From DATECU01 sp035286745 (lineage in GTDB: Bacteria; Acidobacteriota; Vicinamibacteria; Fen-336), in assembly GCA_035286745.1 (NCBI GenBank), contig DATECU010000279.1:1-12659 (forward strand): 12,659 nt of DNA, in the 5' to 3' direction. The position numbers and the translations under genes are program-made. The notes under the pieces are model-generated. The model had not been told where the DNA came from. It did not search any database and saw only the letters and a list, made by a program, of their open reading frames with translations. The first letter of the stretch is position 1. Every line of letters begins with the position of its first letter. Positions 1-6,801 of the stretch are shown here, in pieces.

Positions 1-270
1 AGGCCAGCCCCCGCCAGGGCGGCAAGGCTCTCGCGACTGTCTTGGGCTGCGGCTGCACTGGCCATGCTGGTTCAGGCGCATCCCCACGTGAGCGACATGG
101 TCCACAACCGCCACGCCCCTGGAGCCGCCTGGGAGCCCCGCGTCGAGGCGATCCTGGATGTCTCCCGCGTGGCGACTCGCGGCGGGCCCTACTTGACGGT
201 CCCGGCCGGCACAGGGTTCGCGCCTGTCGACCGCAGAGTCAGCGACCTCGGGCTCTCCGCGTTCGCGTAG
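1..270 (+). CDS. 3' end of an unrecognised protein, truncated by the window edge
   Basis: This reading frame is open from base 1 to a TAG at 268-270, so the visible part is the C-terminal 89 residues of something longer, or a short gene starting at ATG 64. Third codon positions are mostly G or C (by hand about 87% from 64 on), which fits coding DNA here. The first part holds a short hydrophobic stretch (around LSWAAAALAMLV) followed by a polar region with several His residues and then a PYLTVPAGTGFAPVDRR segment. I recognise no family or motif. It points towards the minus-strand SnoaL-like gene, so the two are convergent. The same frame stays open after the TAG and encodes a very hydrophobic stretch, so the stop could be a mutation in a longer membrane protein. 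A real gene is more likely than not, but no function can be given. Confidence 0.35.
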   Translation, partial: RPAPARAARLSRLSWAAAALAMLVQAHPHVSDMVHNRHAPGAAWEPRVEAILDVSRVATRGGPYLTVPAGTGFAPVDRRVSDLGLSAFA

Positions 271-481
271 GCGTGGGGCCACCTCAGCGGCCGCCCCCTC
301 AGTCGCGGACTCCTGATGGGGCTGAACCTGGGCATTCTTCTGAGCGGCCTGCTGGCGCTGCTGGCGTCCACGCCTTCGGGATCACGCCTGGCCGCGGGGC
401 TCGTCCTTCTGCTGGTTCCCATCCCCGTGGACCCTGATGGCGGCGGCCAAGAGCCGGCGGGAACAAGACGTGGACCGGCCG
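271..481 (+). other. Intergenic stretch with a hydrophobic open frame, possible gene remnant
   Basis: Between the TAG at 270 and the end of the minus-strand SnoaL-like gene, frame 1 stays open. From an ATG at 316 it encodes two Leu/Ala-rich segments, roughly residues 1-17 and 24-37, that look like transmembrane helices, then turns polar. Third positions are still about 80% G or C by eye. This could be the tail of the upstream gene past a nonsense mutation, a small membrane protein, or an accident of GC-rich DNA that has few stops. No ribosome binding site stands out ahead of ATG 316. The frame then runs on antisense into the SnoaL-like gene to a stop near 600, which is unlikely to be coding. 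No convincing terminator with a T tract is visible. Confidence 0.2.
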
Positions 482-847
482 TCACTTCTTGGTCAGGGAC
501 CAGTGGGTCTGGACGATGCGCCAGCGGCCATCAATGCGGCGGTAGACCTCGGTGCAGTTCCAGCGGTGCTCGTCCTTGCCGGTCCAGGACACGAAGTTGA
601 AGCTGAGCACGGCCATGTCCCCGGTGACTTCCACCTGGGGGTTCAGCAGCTCATAGCGATCGATCGAGATCTGGCCGCGGATGCCGTCGTAGTATTGCCG
701 CAGCGCCGCCAGGCCGTCGATGCGCTGGCCGATGAAGGGGTCGAAGTAGGTCACCTGCGGCGCCGAGATCGCGAGGAAGCCGTCGGGGTCGCCCTGGCCC
801 CAGCGATCCAGGGCGGCGCGTTCCATGGCGAGCAGGGCTGCCAGCAC
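482..847 (-). CDS. SnoaL-like / DUF4440-type NTF2-fold protein
   Basis: The 121-residue product has the size and pattern of the SnoaL-like branch of the NTF2 fold, a cone-shaped alpha+beta barrel used by small enzymes and binding proteins. The N-terminal helix region (ALLAMERAALDRWGQGDPDG) is followed by the typical segment around YFDPFIGQRIDGLAALRQYYDG at residues 34-55. Beta strands follow, ending in VYRRIDGRWRIVQTHWS (residues 101-117), a closing motif common in DUF4440 and CaMKII-association-like members. No signal peptide is seen, so it is probably cytoplasmic. The GTG start at 847 lies 23 nt after the zinc-ribbon gene; an ATG at 826 in the same frame is an alternative, and neither has a good Shine-Dalgarno site. 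It is probably the last gene of the pilT operon. The fold assignment is fairly firm; substrate and reaction cannot be told from the sequence. Confidence 0.75.
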   Translation of the reverse strand: MLAALLAMERAALDRWGQGDPDGFLAISAPQVTYFDPFIGQRIDGLAALRQYYDGIRGQISIDRYELLNPQVEVTGDMAVLSFNFVSWTGKDEHRWNCTEVYRRIDGRWRIVQTHWSLTKK

Positions 848-870
848 GTCGTCGGTGTCGGCTGTCGGCG

Positions 871-1545
871 TCAGGACTCAGCTTCCTCGAAGCGCCGGCG
901 GGCATCGCGATAGGCCTGGAACAGCCGGCTGCGTTCGGCCATGGCGTTGAGCATGGGCATCTCGATGCCGGCTGCGTCCTTGGGGTTCACCACCAGGTCG
1001 GCCAGGGCGACGAAGGCCTGGGTGCCGTCGCCGGTGCGGAACTCGTCGCCCGCCAGCACCACGAAGATGCGGCGGCGGGCTTCGGGGCTCAGCCGGCTGA
1101 GACGCGAGTAGAGGGTCTCGGCCTGGCCAGGGACCGGCGCCGTCCGACTGGTGACCACCACGCTGTAGGTACCCTGTTCCAAGAGCCGGCCGCCCTCTTC
1201 GGGAACGTCCAGGACGTCGACCACGTAGCCGAGGTCGGCCAGCGGTTGAGTAAGCGCCTTGGCGAGCTGAGCGTCGGGGAGCGCCGCCAGCACCTGGCCG
1301 CGCGCCGCCTCCAGCTCGCTCACCTCGCGCCGGAGTCGGGCTGTCATCTCGGCCCGGATTTCGTCGCTCAAGCCGTCCTCGCCCGGCGCGCTGGGGGCCG
1401 CGGGAGCGGAAGCCGGCTCCGGCGATCGGCCCGTGAACCTAACGATACCCTGACACTTGGGACAGCGGACCGAGAAGGGCCGGTCGGGGGCCTTGGCGTC
1501 GTCCACCAGGACCTTCTGCGCGCACTGGGGGCAAGGGGCCTGCAC
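871..1545 (-). CDS. MJ0042-type zinc-ribbon protein with receiver-like C-terminal region
   Basis: The 224-residue protein opens with two CPxC knuckles (Cys5, Cys8, Cys28, Cys31), the layout of the short MJ0042-type zinc ribbon. A Pro/Ala-rich linker (about residues 42-56) and a charged, probably helical segment (58-85) follow. Residues about 90-195 alternate hydrophobic strands and helices like a response-regulator receiver: YVVDVLD, TYSVVVTSRTA, RIFVVLAGDEF and LVVNPKDA. The usual acidic pair and phospho-acceptor Asp are not evident, and NPKD sits where a receiver would have its conserved Lys-Pro, so if it is a receiver it is a degenerate one. That reading is inference from pattern. Its GTG start is only 3 nt after the pilT stop codon, with a weak GAGAGA ribosome site inside the end of pilT, so the two are surely cotranscribed. 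A role as adaptor or regulator of the pilus motor is plausible but unproven. Confidence 0.72.
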   Translation of the reverse strand: MQAPCPQCAQKVLVDDAKAPDRPFSVRCPKCQGIVRFTGRSPEPASAPAAPSAPGEDGLSDEIRAEMTARLRREVSELEAARGQVLAALPDAQLAKALTQPLADLGYVVDVLDVPEEGGRLLEQGTYSVVVTSRTAPVPGQAETLYSRLSRLSPEARRRIFVVLAGDEFRTGDGTQAFVALADLVVNPKDAAGIEMPMLNAMAERSRLFQAYRDARRRFEEAES

Positions 1546-1548
1546 GGT

Positions 1549-2751
1549 CTATCTCTCGATCAGGTCGTCGAGGTCGAGCGCCGGGGCGGGGGCGGCCGCT
1601 GGTCGCGAAGGTCGGGCCCGGGGGGCAGCCGGGGCCGGCGTCTGCGGGGTGTCGCCGCCGCCCTGGGTGTCGAGCCGGAGTTGCAGGTTGGTGCGGTTGG
1701 TGGCGTAGGAGAGCCCGACCTCCTTGTCGATCTCGCCGGCGTTGATGAGCCGCTCCAGCTCGTAGTCGAAGGACTGCATGCCCTCCAGGATGCCGTCGTT
1801 CATGGCGTCGATCAGGCTTCGCCCCTCGCGCTCGCCCTCCAGCACGTACTCCCGGGTCCGCGAGGTGGAGCGCAGGATCTCGCACAGAGCCACCCGACCC
1901 CCGCCCAACTTCGGCACCAAACGCTGACTCACCACCCACTTGAAGGCCTGGGAGAAGCGGGTGCGGATCTGCCGCTCCTCGTTCTTGGGGAAGACGCCCA
2001 CGATGCGGTCGATGGTCTTGGCGGCGTCGATGGTGTGCAGGGTGGAGAGCACCAGGTGGCCGGTCTCCGAGGCTTCGAGGGCGATGGAGATGGTCTCCAC
2101 GTCGCGCATCTCGCCCACCAGGATCACCTTGGGCGCCTGACGCAGGGCGGCGCGCAGAGCCAGCGCGAAGCTCTGGGTGTCGGAGCCCAGCTCCCGCTGG
2201 TTGATGGTGGCCTGCTTGTGCAGGTGCAGGTACTCGATGGGATCCTCGATGGTGATGATGTGGATCGCCTGCTCGCGGTTCATCTTGTCGATGATGGCCG
2301 CCAGCGTGGTGGACTTGCCGGAGCCGGTGGGTCCGGTCACCAGCACGATCCCGTTGCGCTCGCGGGTGATCTCGTTGAGCTGCTGGGGCAGGCTCAGCTC
2401 CTCGACGGTGGGGACCTTGCTCGGGATCACCCGAAGCACGATCGAGTAGCTGCCGCGCTGGGAGAAGACGTTGACCCGGAAGCGAGTGCGCCGCGCCAAG
2501 CTGTAGGAGAGGTCGGTGGAGCCGGTGCGCACCAGCTTGTCGGCGACATCGCGCTTCCCGCCCATGAGGCGCATGGCGATGATCTCGGTGTGGTACGGGA
2601 GGAGCTTGTCGAGCCCGGCGAAGGGTACTGGCCGGAGCTGGCCGTCCACCTCCACCTGGGGCGGTCGGCCGACCGAGAGGTTGAGGTCGGAGATGCCGGG
2701 GGCAGCGTCCAGCATCGTCTCCAGGAGAGGATCGATCTCGAAGTAGGCCAC
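1549..2751 (-). CDS. pilT: PilT-family type IV pilus retraction ATPase
   Basis: This 400-residue secretion-superfamily ATPase should form a hexamer at the inner membrane base of a type IV pilus and power pilus depolymerisation, hence twitching or gliding. Residues 1-100 fit the N-terminal PAS-like domain. The motor core follows: Walker A GPTGSGKST (140-148), Asp box IITIEDPIEY (165-174, with Glu169-Asp170), Walker B region VILVGEMRD (209-217) and His box GHLVLSTLHT (231-240). The GEMRD sequence favours PilT/PilU over the PilB extension ATPases. Two oddities: the C-terminal AIRNLIRE-type motif of classical PilT is replaced by RTREYVLEGE (about 298-307), and a Pro/Ala-rich tail (about 368-390) ends in an acidic patch. 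It may therefore be a PilT paralogue (PilU or PilT2-like). The GTG start is backed by a GGAGG site 8 nt upstream (2760-2764). It is the first gene of a three-gene operon; no other pilus gene lies in the window. Confidence 0.93.
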   Translation of the reverse strand: MAYFEIDPLLETMLDAAPGISDLNLSVGRPPQVEVDGQLRPVPFAGLDKLLPYHTEIIAMRLMGGKRDVADKLVRTGSTDLSYSLARRTRFRVNVFSQRGSYSIVLRVIPSKVPTVEELSLPQQLNEITRERNGIVLVTGPTGSGKSTTLAAIIDKMNREQAIHIITIEDPIEYLHLHKQATINQRELGSDTQSFALALRAALRQAPKVILVGEMRDVETISIALEASETGHLVLSTLHTIDAAKTIDRIVGVFPKNEERQIRTRFSQAFKWVVSQRLVPKLGGGRVALCEILRSTSRTREYVLEGEREGRSLIDAMNDGILEGMQSFDYELERLINAGEIDKEVGLSYATNRTNLQLRLDTQGGGDTPQTPAPAAPRARPSRPAAAPAPALDLDDLIER

Positions 2752-3097
2752 GCCGCGCGCCTCCGGATGGCGATCATATCAGAGCGCCAGCGGGCAGGCG
2801 CCGACCACGTCCTCCTGCGCCACGCCGGGCGGCGACTCCCGCCCCCGCGTTCGTGTTGCGAAGGGTCGCTTGCGGGACACGGGTCGGGTCGCAGAGGGGC
2901 TGGGCGACCCACTGTCCGAATTCGTGCCGCGCCAACGGCCGAGCTTCGAGCGCAGAGCCGCTGTTCACCGCGGTGGGCTGCCGCGCCGCGGGCGGCCTCT
3001 TCGCGATGAGCTCGCCAGGGGACCGAAGCGGGGCTGGCACGGCTTCTGCACGGCCCAAGCCATCGGGCGAGTTGCGCCCGCGCGCGAGGTGTGGGCA
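2752..3097. other. Divergent intergenic control region between pilT and the histidine kinase
   Basis: These 346 bases lie between two genes that face away from each other. The left end holds the pilT ribosome site and a possible extended -10 element; the right end holds the kinase's ribosome site, GAGG at 3086-3089. The plus-strand kinase frame stays open upstream to an ATG at 2870, but that extension would be an Arg-rich, low-complexity peptide with no domain, so I treat it as noncoding. I saw no sigma-54 (-24/-12) element, no strong sigma-70 promoter for the kinase, no terminator and no RNA gene here. Confidence 0.5.
2760..2781 (-). promoter_or_regulatory. Possible extended -10 promoter and Shine-Dalgarno site for pilT
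   Basis: On the minus strand TGaTATGAT (2781-2773) matches an extended -10 element (TGn followed by five of six bases of TATAAT), in a region otherwise nearly free of A+T. No good -35 hexamer is found 16-18 bp upstream, which extended -10 promoters can tolerate. The ribosome site GGAGG at 2764-2760 is 8 nt from the GTG start. Transcription would begin near 2766, giving a very short leader. The Shine-Dalgarno call is firm; the promoter call is a guess from one element. Confidence 0.35.
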
Positions 3098-4996
3098 GTG
3101 TCAGAGAAGGATGCCATCCCAGGAGACCCCGCCGAGGAGCGCTATCGCTATCTCTTCGAACACAACCCGCAGGCGATGTGGGTTTACGACGTCGTCAGCT
3201 TGCGCTTTCTGGCCGTGAACCAGGCGGCGATCGAGCGTTACGGCTACAGCCGGGACGAGTTCTTGGGCATGACCATCAAGGACATCCGCCCCCAGGAGGA
3301 CGTGGCCGCGCTCCTGGACCAAACCCATCGTCCCGGCGGGCCCTATCGAAGGGCGGGTCTGTGGAGACACCGGCACAGGGACGGGCGGCTGATCGAGGTC
3401 GACATAACGGCGCACGACATCGACTTCGCCGGGCGGTCAGCCCGTTTGGTGCTGATCACCGACCTCAGCGAGCGCCTGCGCGCCGAAGCCGCCCTCCGCG
3501 CCAGCGAGCGGCAACTGCGTGCCGCGCAGGCCCTGGCTCACGTCGGCTCCGGCGAATGGGACCTGGCCACCGACACCATGGTCTGGTCGGACGAGCTCAG
3601 CCGCCTGTTCGGCCTGGCCCCGGGCCAAGCTCCCGAAAGCGCCGCCGCCTTCCTGGAGCTGATCCACCCCGAGGATCGGGCCCCGGTGCAGTCGGCGGTG
3701 GGGCGCGGACTACGCGAGCGCGGTCGCGTCACCTGCGACTACCGCATCGTCCGCCGAGACGGGGCCACCCGGCTGGTGAGCGCGTCAGCCGAGGTGGTGG
3801 CGGATTCGGAGGGCCGGCCGCTACGCGTACTGGGCATTGCCCAGGACGTGACGGAGGCCCGAGATGTCGAGCAGCAGCTCCGTCAGGCGCAGAAGATGGA
3901 AGCGGTGGGCCGACTGGCTGGTGGAGTGGCCCACGACTTCAACAACCTGCTCACCGCCATCCTGGGCTTCAGCGACCTCCTGGCGGGCCGCCTGCCCGGG
4001 GGGTCGCAGGCGGAGGTCTGCCGGCGCGACTTGGAGGAGATCAGGAAGGCGGCCCGCCGCGCCGCCGCTCTGACCTCGCAACTCCTCGCCTTCAGCCGCA
4101 AGCAGGTGCTGGCGCCGCGCGTCCTCGACCTGAACGCGGCGGTTGCGGATCTGGAGCGCATGCTGCACCGGCTCATCGGCGAGGACGTCGAGCTCACGAC
4201 CGAGCTTGACCCCGGCCTAGCGCCGATCAAGGTGGACCCTGGTCAGCTCGAGCAGGTGATCCTGAACCTGGCGGTGAACGCACGGGACGCCATGCCCGAA
4301 GGTGGCCGGCTGACGCTGGCCACCCGACTTGAGGAGCCGCGGGGCACCGACCCTCCTTCGGTCGTCCTGGAGGTGAGCGACACCGGCTGCGGCATGGATG
4401 CCGCCACCAAGGCCCGGATCTTCGAGCCCTTCTTCACCACCAAACCCGTGGGTCAAGGAACCGGCCTGGGGCTGTCGACCGTCTACGGCATCGTCGATCA
4501 GAGCGGCGGACGCCTGGAGGTGGTGAGCGAGCCGGGCCAGGGCGCTTGCTTCCGGATCTTCCTGCCTAGCGCAGAGGTCACTTCCGGCGCCGCGCCCCAG
4601 CCCTCGACCAGCCCCGCCTCCGGGTCGGGGAGCGAGACCATCTTGGTGCTGGAGGACGACGACGCGGTGCGAGGGCTCACCTGCGACATCCTGGAGAGCG
4701 AGGGCTACACGGTCCTGGCGGCTGCCAGTGGCGAGCAGGCCCTCGACCTCTGCCGCACCCATGCCGGCGAGCTGCACCTGCTGCTGGCCGACGTGGTCAT
4801 GCCCGGCGGCAACGGCCCTCGTTGGGCGATCCGGCTGCAAGCGCTGCGGCCGGCCCTCAGGCTCGCCTTCATGTCCGGGTACAGCGACCACGCGGCGCTC
4901 CGCGAGGCCCCGGCCGCGGTAGCGACGCGGCTCCTGCGCAAGCCCTTCACCGCGGACCAGCTCTTGGCCGCGGTGCGCCAGGCGCTGGACGCCTGA
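3098..4996 (+). CDS. Hybrid sensor histidine kinase (PAS-PAS-HisKA-HATPase-REC)
   Basis: This 632-residue cytoplasmic hybrid kinase has no signal peptide or membrane segment. PAS 1 lies at about 15-125 (YLFEHNPQAMWVYD onward) and PAS 2 at about 145-255 (GEWDLATDTMVWSDELSRLF, then LIHPEDRAPV and an RDG segment). The dimerisation helix carries the phospho-acceptor in GGVAHDFNNLLTAILGFSD (His279). The ATPase domain has its N box with Asn394, G1 box DTGCGM (428-433), F box FEPFFTTK (442-449) and G2 box GTGLGLS (454-460). After a Ser/Pro-rich linker (about 495-511) comes a complete receiver: acidic residues Asp520-Asp521, phospho-acceptor Asp565, Ser593 and Lys615. All catalytic residues are present. 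GTG 3098 is chosen because GAGG lies 8 nt upstream and the first PAS starts soon after; an upstream ATG at 2870 would add a low-complexity Arg-rich extension. No output regulator is adjacent, so its target and stimulus are unknown. Its 3' end is 3 nt from the end of the convergent btuD-like gene. Confidence 0.95.
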   Translation: MSEKDAIPGDPAEERYRYLFEHNPQAMWVYDVVSLRFLAVNQAAIERYGYSRDEFLGMTIKDIRPQEDVAALLDQTHRPGGPYRRAGLWRHRHRDGRLIEVDITAHDIDFAGRSARLVLITDLSERLRAEAALRASERQLRAAQALAHVGSGEWDLATDTMVWSDELSRLFGLAPGQAPESAAAFLELIHPEDRAPVQSAVGRGLRERGRVTCDYRIVRRDGATRLVSASAEVVADSEGRPLRVLGIAQDVTEARDVEQQLRQAQKMEAVGRLAGGVAHDFNNLLTAILGFSDLLAGRLPGGSQAEVCRRDLEEIRKAARRAAALTSQLLAFSRKQVLAPRVLDLNAAVADLERMLHRLIGEDVELTTELDPGLAPIKVDPGQLEQVILNLAVNARDAMPEGGRLTLATRLEEPRGTDPPSVVLEVSDTGCGMDAATKARIFEPFFTTKPVGQGTGLGLSTVYGIVDQSGGRLEVVSEPGQGACFRIFLPSAEVTSGAAPQPSTSPASGSGSETILVLEDDDAVRGLTCDILESEGYTVLAAASGEQALDLCRTHAGELHLLLADVVMPGGNGPRWAIRLQALRPALRLAFMSGYSDHAALREAPAAVATRLLRKPFTADQLLAAVRQALDA

Positions 4997-4999
4997 CCG

Positions 5000-5773
5000 T
5001 TAGGCCTCCGAGAACTGGTAGAGGGGGGCGGCCTGTCCGGCGATCCGGTGCGCGTGAACCGCCACCCCGAAGGCCTGGGCGCAGGCCGGGCTGCCCAGCA
5101 CCTCGGCCGGCGTGCCCTGGGCGGTGAGTTGGCCTCGATCCAGGAGCCACATCCGCTGGGCCCAGGCCGCCGCGCGCTGCAGGTCGTGGACCACCGCCAG
5201 CACCGCCACCCCCTTGGCCCGCACCTCATCCAGCACCCGGAACAGGTGGAGCTGGTGGCCGACGTCCAGGTGCGCCGCCGGCTCGTCGAGCAGCAGCACC
5301 TTGGGCTCCTGGGCCAGGCCGCGGGCCAGGGTGGCCAACTGCCGCTCGCCCGCAGAGAGCGTCCCCAGCCTGCGCCGGGCCAGGTGCTCGATCTCGGTTA
5401 GTCGCAGGGCCCGGAGGACTGCCTCCTCATCGGCCCCGGAGAGAGACCGGAAGGGACCGCAGTGCGGATAACGACCCAGGGCCACGCGGTCGCGCACGGT
5501 GAAGGTGTCGGGGCCTTCATCGAGCGAGGTCACCAGCGCCAGCACCCGCGCCACCGCCTCCCGCGACCACTCCCCGAGCGGCCGGCCCAGAAGTCGCACC
5601 TCTCCTGCTCGCGGTGCCAGCAGGCCCGCCAACGTCCGCACCAACGTTGACTTCCCGACAGCGTTAGGGCCAACCAGCGCCACCGCCTCGCCGGCGGCGA
5701 GGTCGACCTCCACCCGGCGCAGGATCTCCCGCGAGCCCCGGGCCACCACCAGGTCGCGAGCCTGAAGCACCAT
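5000..5773 (-). CDS. btuD: Cobalamin ABC transporter ATP-binding protein, BtuD-like
   Basis: This 257-residue ATPase powers uptake through the BtuC-like permease encoded just upstream. It has Walker A GPNAVGKST (35-43), ABC signature LSAGERQ (139-145), Walker B with D-loop VLLLDEPAAHLD (159-170) and the H-loop His196. It is most like the FecE/BtuD/FhuC branch that serves siderophores and B12. One oddity: where the Q-loop Gln is expected, the sequence reads LVTSLDEGPDTFTV, so Ser83 appears to replace Gln. ATG 5773 shares one base with the btuC-like stop (TGATG), and GGAGG at 5781-5785 lies 7 nt upstream, so translation is probably coupled. The frame extends upstream inside the permease gene, but that part is the permease DNA read in a wrong frame. 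It is the last gene of the riboswitch operon. Family is near certain; B12 as substrate is inferred from the operon. Confidence 0.9.
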   Translation of the reverse strand: MVLQARDLVVARGSREILRRVEVDLAAGEAVALVGPNAVGKSTLVRTLAGLLAPRAGEVRLLGRPLGEWSREAVARVLALVTSLDEGPDTFTVRDRVALGRYPHCGPFRSLSGADEEAVLRALRLTEIEHLARRRLGTLSAGERQLATLARGLAQEPKVLLLDEPAAHLDVGHQLHLFRVLDEVRAKGVAVLAVVHDLQRAAAWAQRMWLLDRGQLTAQGTPAEVLGSPACAQAFGVAVHAHRIAGQAAPLYQFSEA

Positions 5774-6801
5774 CACCGTCCCTCCTGGTGCCGCAGGGCC
5801 AGCAGGAAGTAGGGAGCGCCGACCAGGGCGGTCAGCGAGCCCAGCGGAAGATCGAGCCGATCCGAGAGGGTGCGCGCGGCCAGGTCGGCCACCACCACCA
5901 AGAGCGCGCCGCCCAGGAAGACCGCAGGCAGCAGGTGGCGGCCACGAGGGCCCACCAGAGGCCGCAGCGCATGGGGGGCCAGGAGGCCTACGAAGGGCAC
6001 CGACCCCGCCACTGCGGTGGCGGCTCCGGCGACCAGGGCCGTGAGCCCCAGTATCGTCAGCCGCGCTCGTCGCACGTTGGCTCCCAGCGAAGCCGCCTCC
6101 TCCTCGCCCAACGAGAGCAGGTCGAGGACTCGCGCCAGCAGCAGCAGCAGCAGCACACCGGCCACGATGAAGCCCCCGGACAGCCGCAGGTGAGGCCAGC
6201 TCCGGCCCTCCAGGCCGCCCGCCAACCAGAAGAGCACCGTCTTGACCCGAAACTCCTCGGTGGCGACCAGGAGCAGCGAGGTGCCGGCCCCCGCCACCGC
6301 GGAGACGGCGATGCCGGTCAGTAGAAGCCCGTGCAGCGAAGGCCGGCCCGAAGCGTGGCCCAGCAGGTAGATGGCCAGCACGGTGATGAGTGCGCCGCCA
6401 AACGCGGCCAGGGGCAGGGCCAGGAACACCTCGCTGGCCCAGCCCAACTTCACCGCCAGCACCGCGCCCAGCGCCGCCCCGGAGCCCACACCCAGGAGGC
6501 CCGAGTCGGCCAGGGGGTTGCGGAAGACCGATTGCAGGGCGGCTCCCACCACCGCCAGCCCACCGCCGACCAGCGCCGCCAGCAGCACTCGCGGGAGCCG
6601 CGCCGACCAGAGGATGGCCTCGCCCGCCGGGCTCAGGGGCGAGGCGCCGGGAAGGGACACGCCGACACCTGACAGCAGCGAGGCCAGCACCGACCAGAGC
6701 GGCAAGGGCACGCTCCCCACCGCGATGCCGACGGCCATGGCGGCGCCCAGCCCTCCCGCCAGGCCAAGGACCCAAAGCCGCCGTCGCCGGGTCTCGCTCA
6801 C
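5773..6801 (-). CDS. btuC: Cobalamin ABC transporter permease, BtuC-like (FecCD family)
   Basis: This 342-residue inner-membrane protein has about nine to ten hydrophobic helices and the hallmarks of the FecCD permeases: RLPR (68-71), a Gln followed by RNPLA (Gln90, 94-98) with a GLLGVGSGAALG stretch, the cytoplasmic coupling segment GEEEAASLG (232-240), and FVGLLAPHALR (270-280). Two copies should form the channel and dock on two ATPase subunits. Its GTG start (6801-6799) overlaps the btuF-like stop by 4 nt (GTGA) and its stop overlaps the next ATG by one base, so it is a tightly coupled internal operon gene. The N-terminus is Arg-rich (MSETRRRRLW), as expected for a cytoplasmic end. The closest alternative is an iron-siderophore permease; the upstream cobalamin riboswitch decides for B12. 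Confidence 0.9.
   Translation of the reverse strand: MSETRRRRLWVLGLAGGLGAAMAVGIAVGSVPLPLWSVLASLLSGVGVSLPGASPLSPAGEAILWSARLPRVLLAALVGGGLAVVGAALQSVFRNPLADSGLLGVGSGAALGAVLAVKLGWASEVFLALPLAAFGGALITVLAIYLLGHASGRPSLHGLLLTGIAVSAVAGAGTSLLLVATEEFRVKTVLFWLAGGLEGRSWPHLRLSGGFIVAGVLLLLLLARVLDLLSLGEEEAASLGANVRRARLTILGLTALVAGAATAVAGSVPFVGLLAPHALRPLVGPRGRHLLPAVFLGGALLVVVADLAARTLSDRLDLPLGSLTALVGAPYFLLALRHQEGR

Noticed and set aside
1246..3009. Long open frame on the plus strand across the pilT operon (587 codons)
   Set aside because: It is antisense to PilT and the zinc-ribbon gene, which have complete motifs and ribosome sites; the translation is low-complexity Gly/His/Leu/Arg-rich, as expected for a shadow frame in GC-rich DNA.
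2870..3097. N-terminal extension of the histidine kinase from ATG 2870
   Set aside because: The extra 76 residues are Arg-rich without a domain or signal peptide, whereas GTG 3098 has a well-placed GAGG and begins just before the first PAS domain.
5774..6775. Long upstream extension of the btuD-like frame, which would fuse it to another domain
   Set aside because: It is the permease gene read in a different frame; the permease translation has clear FecCD motifs, and ATG 5773 has a strong GGAGG site.
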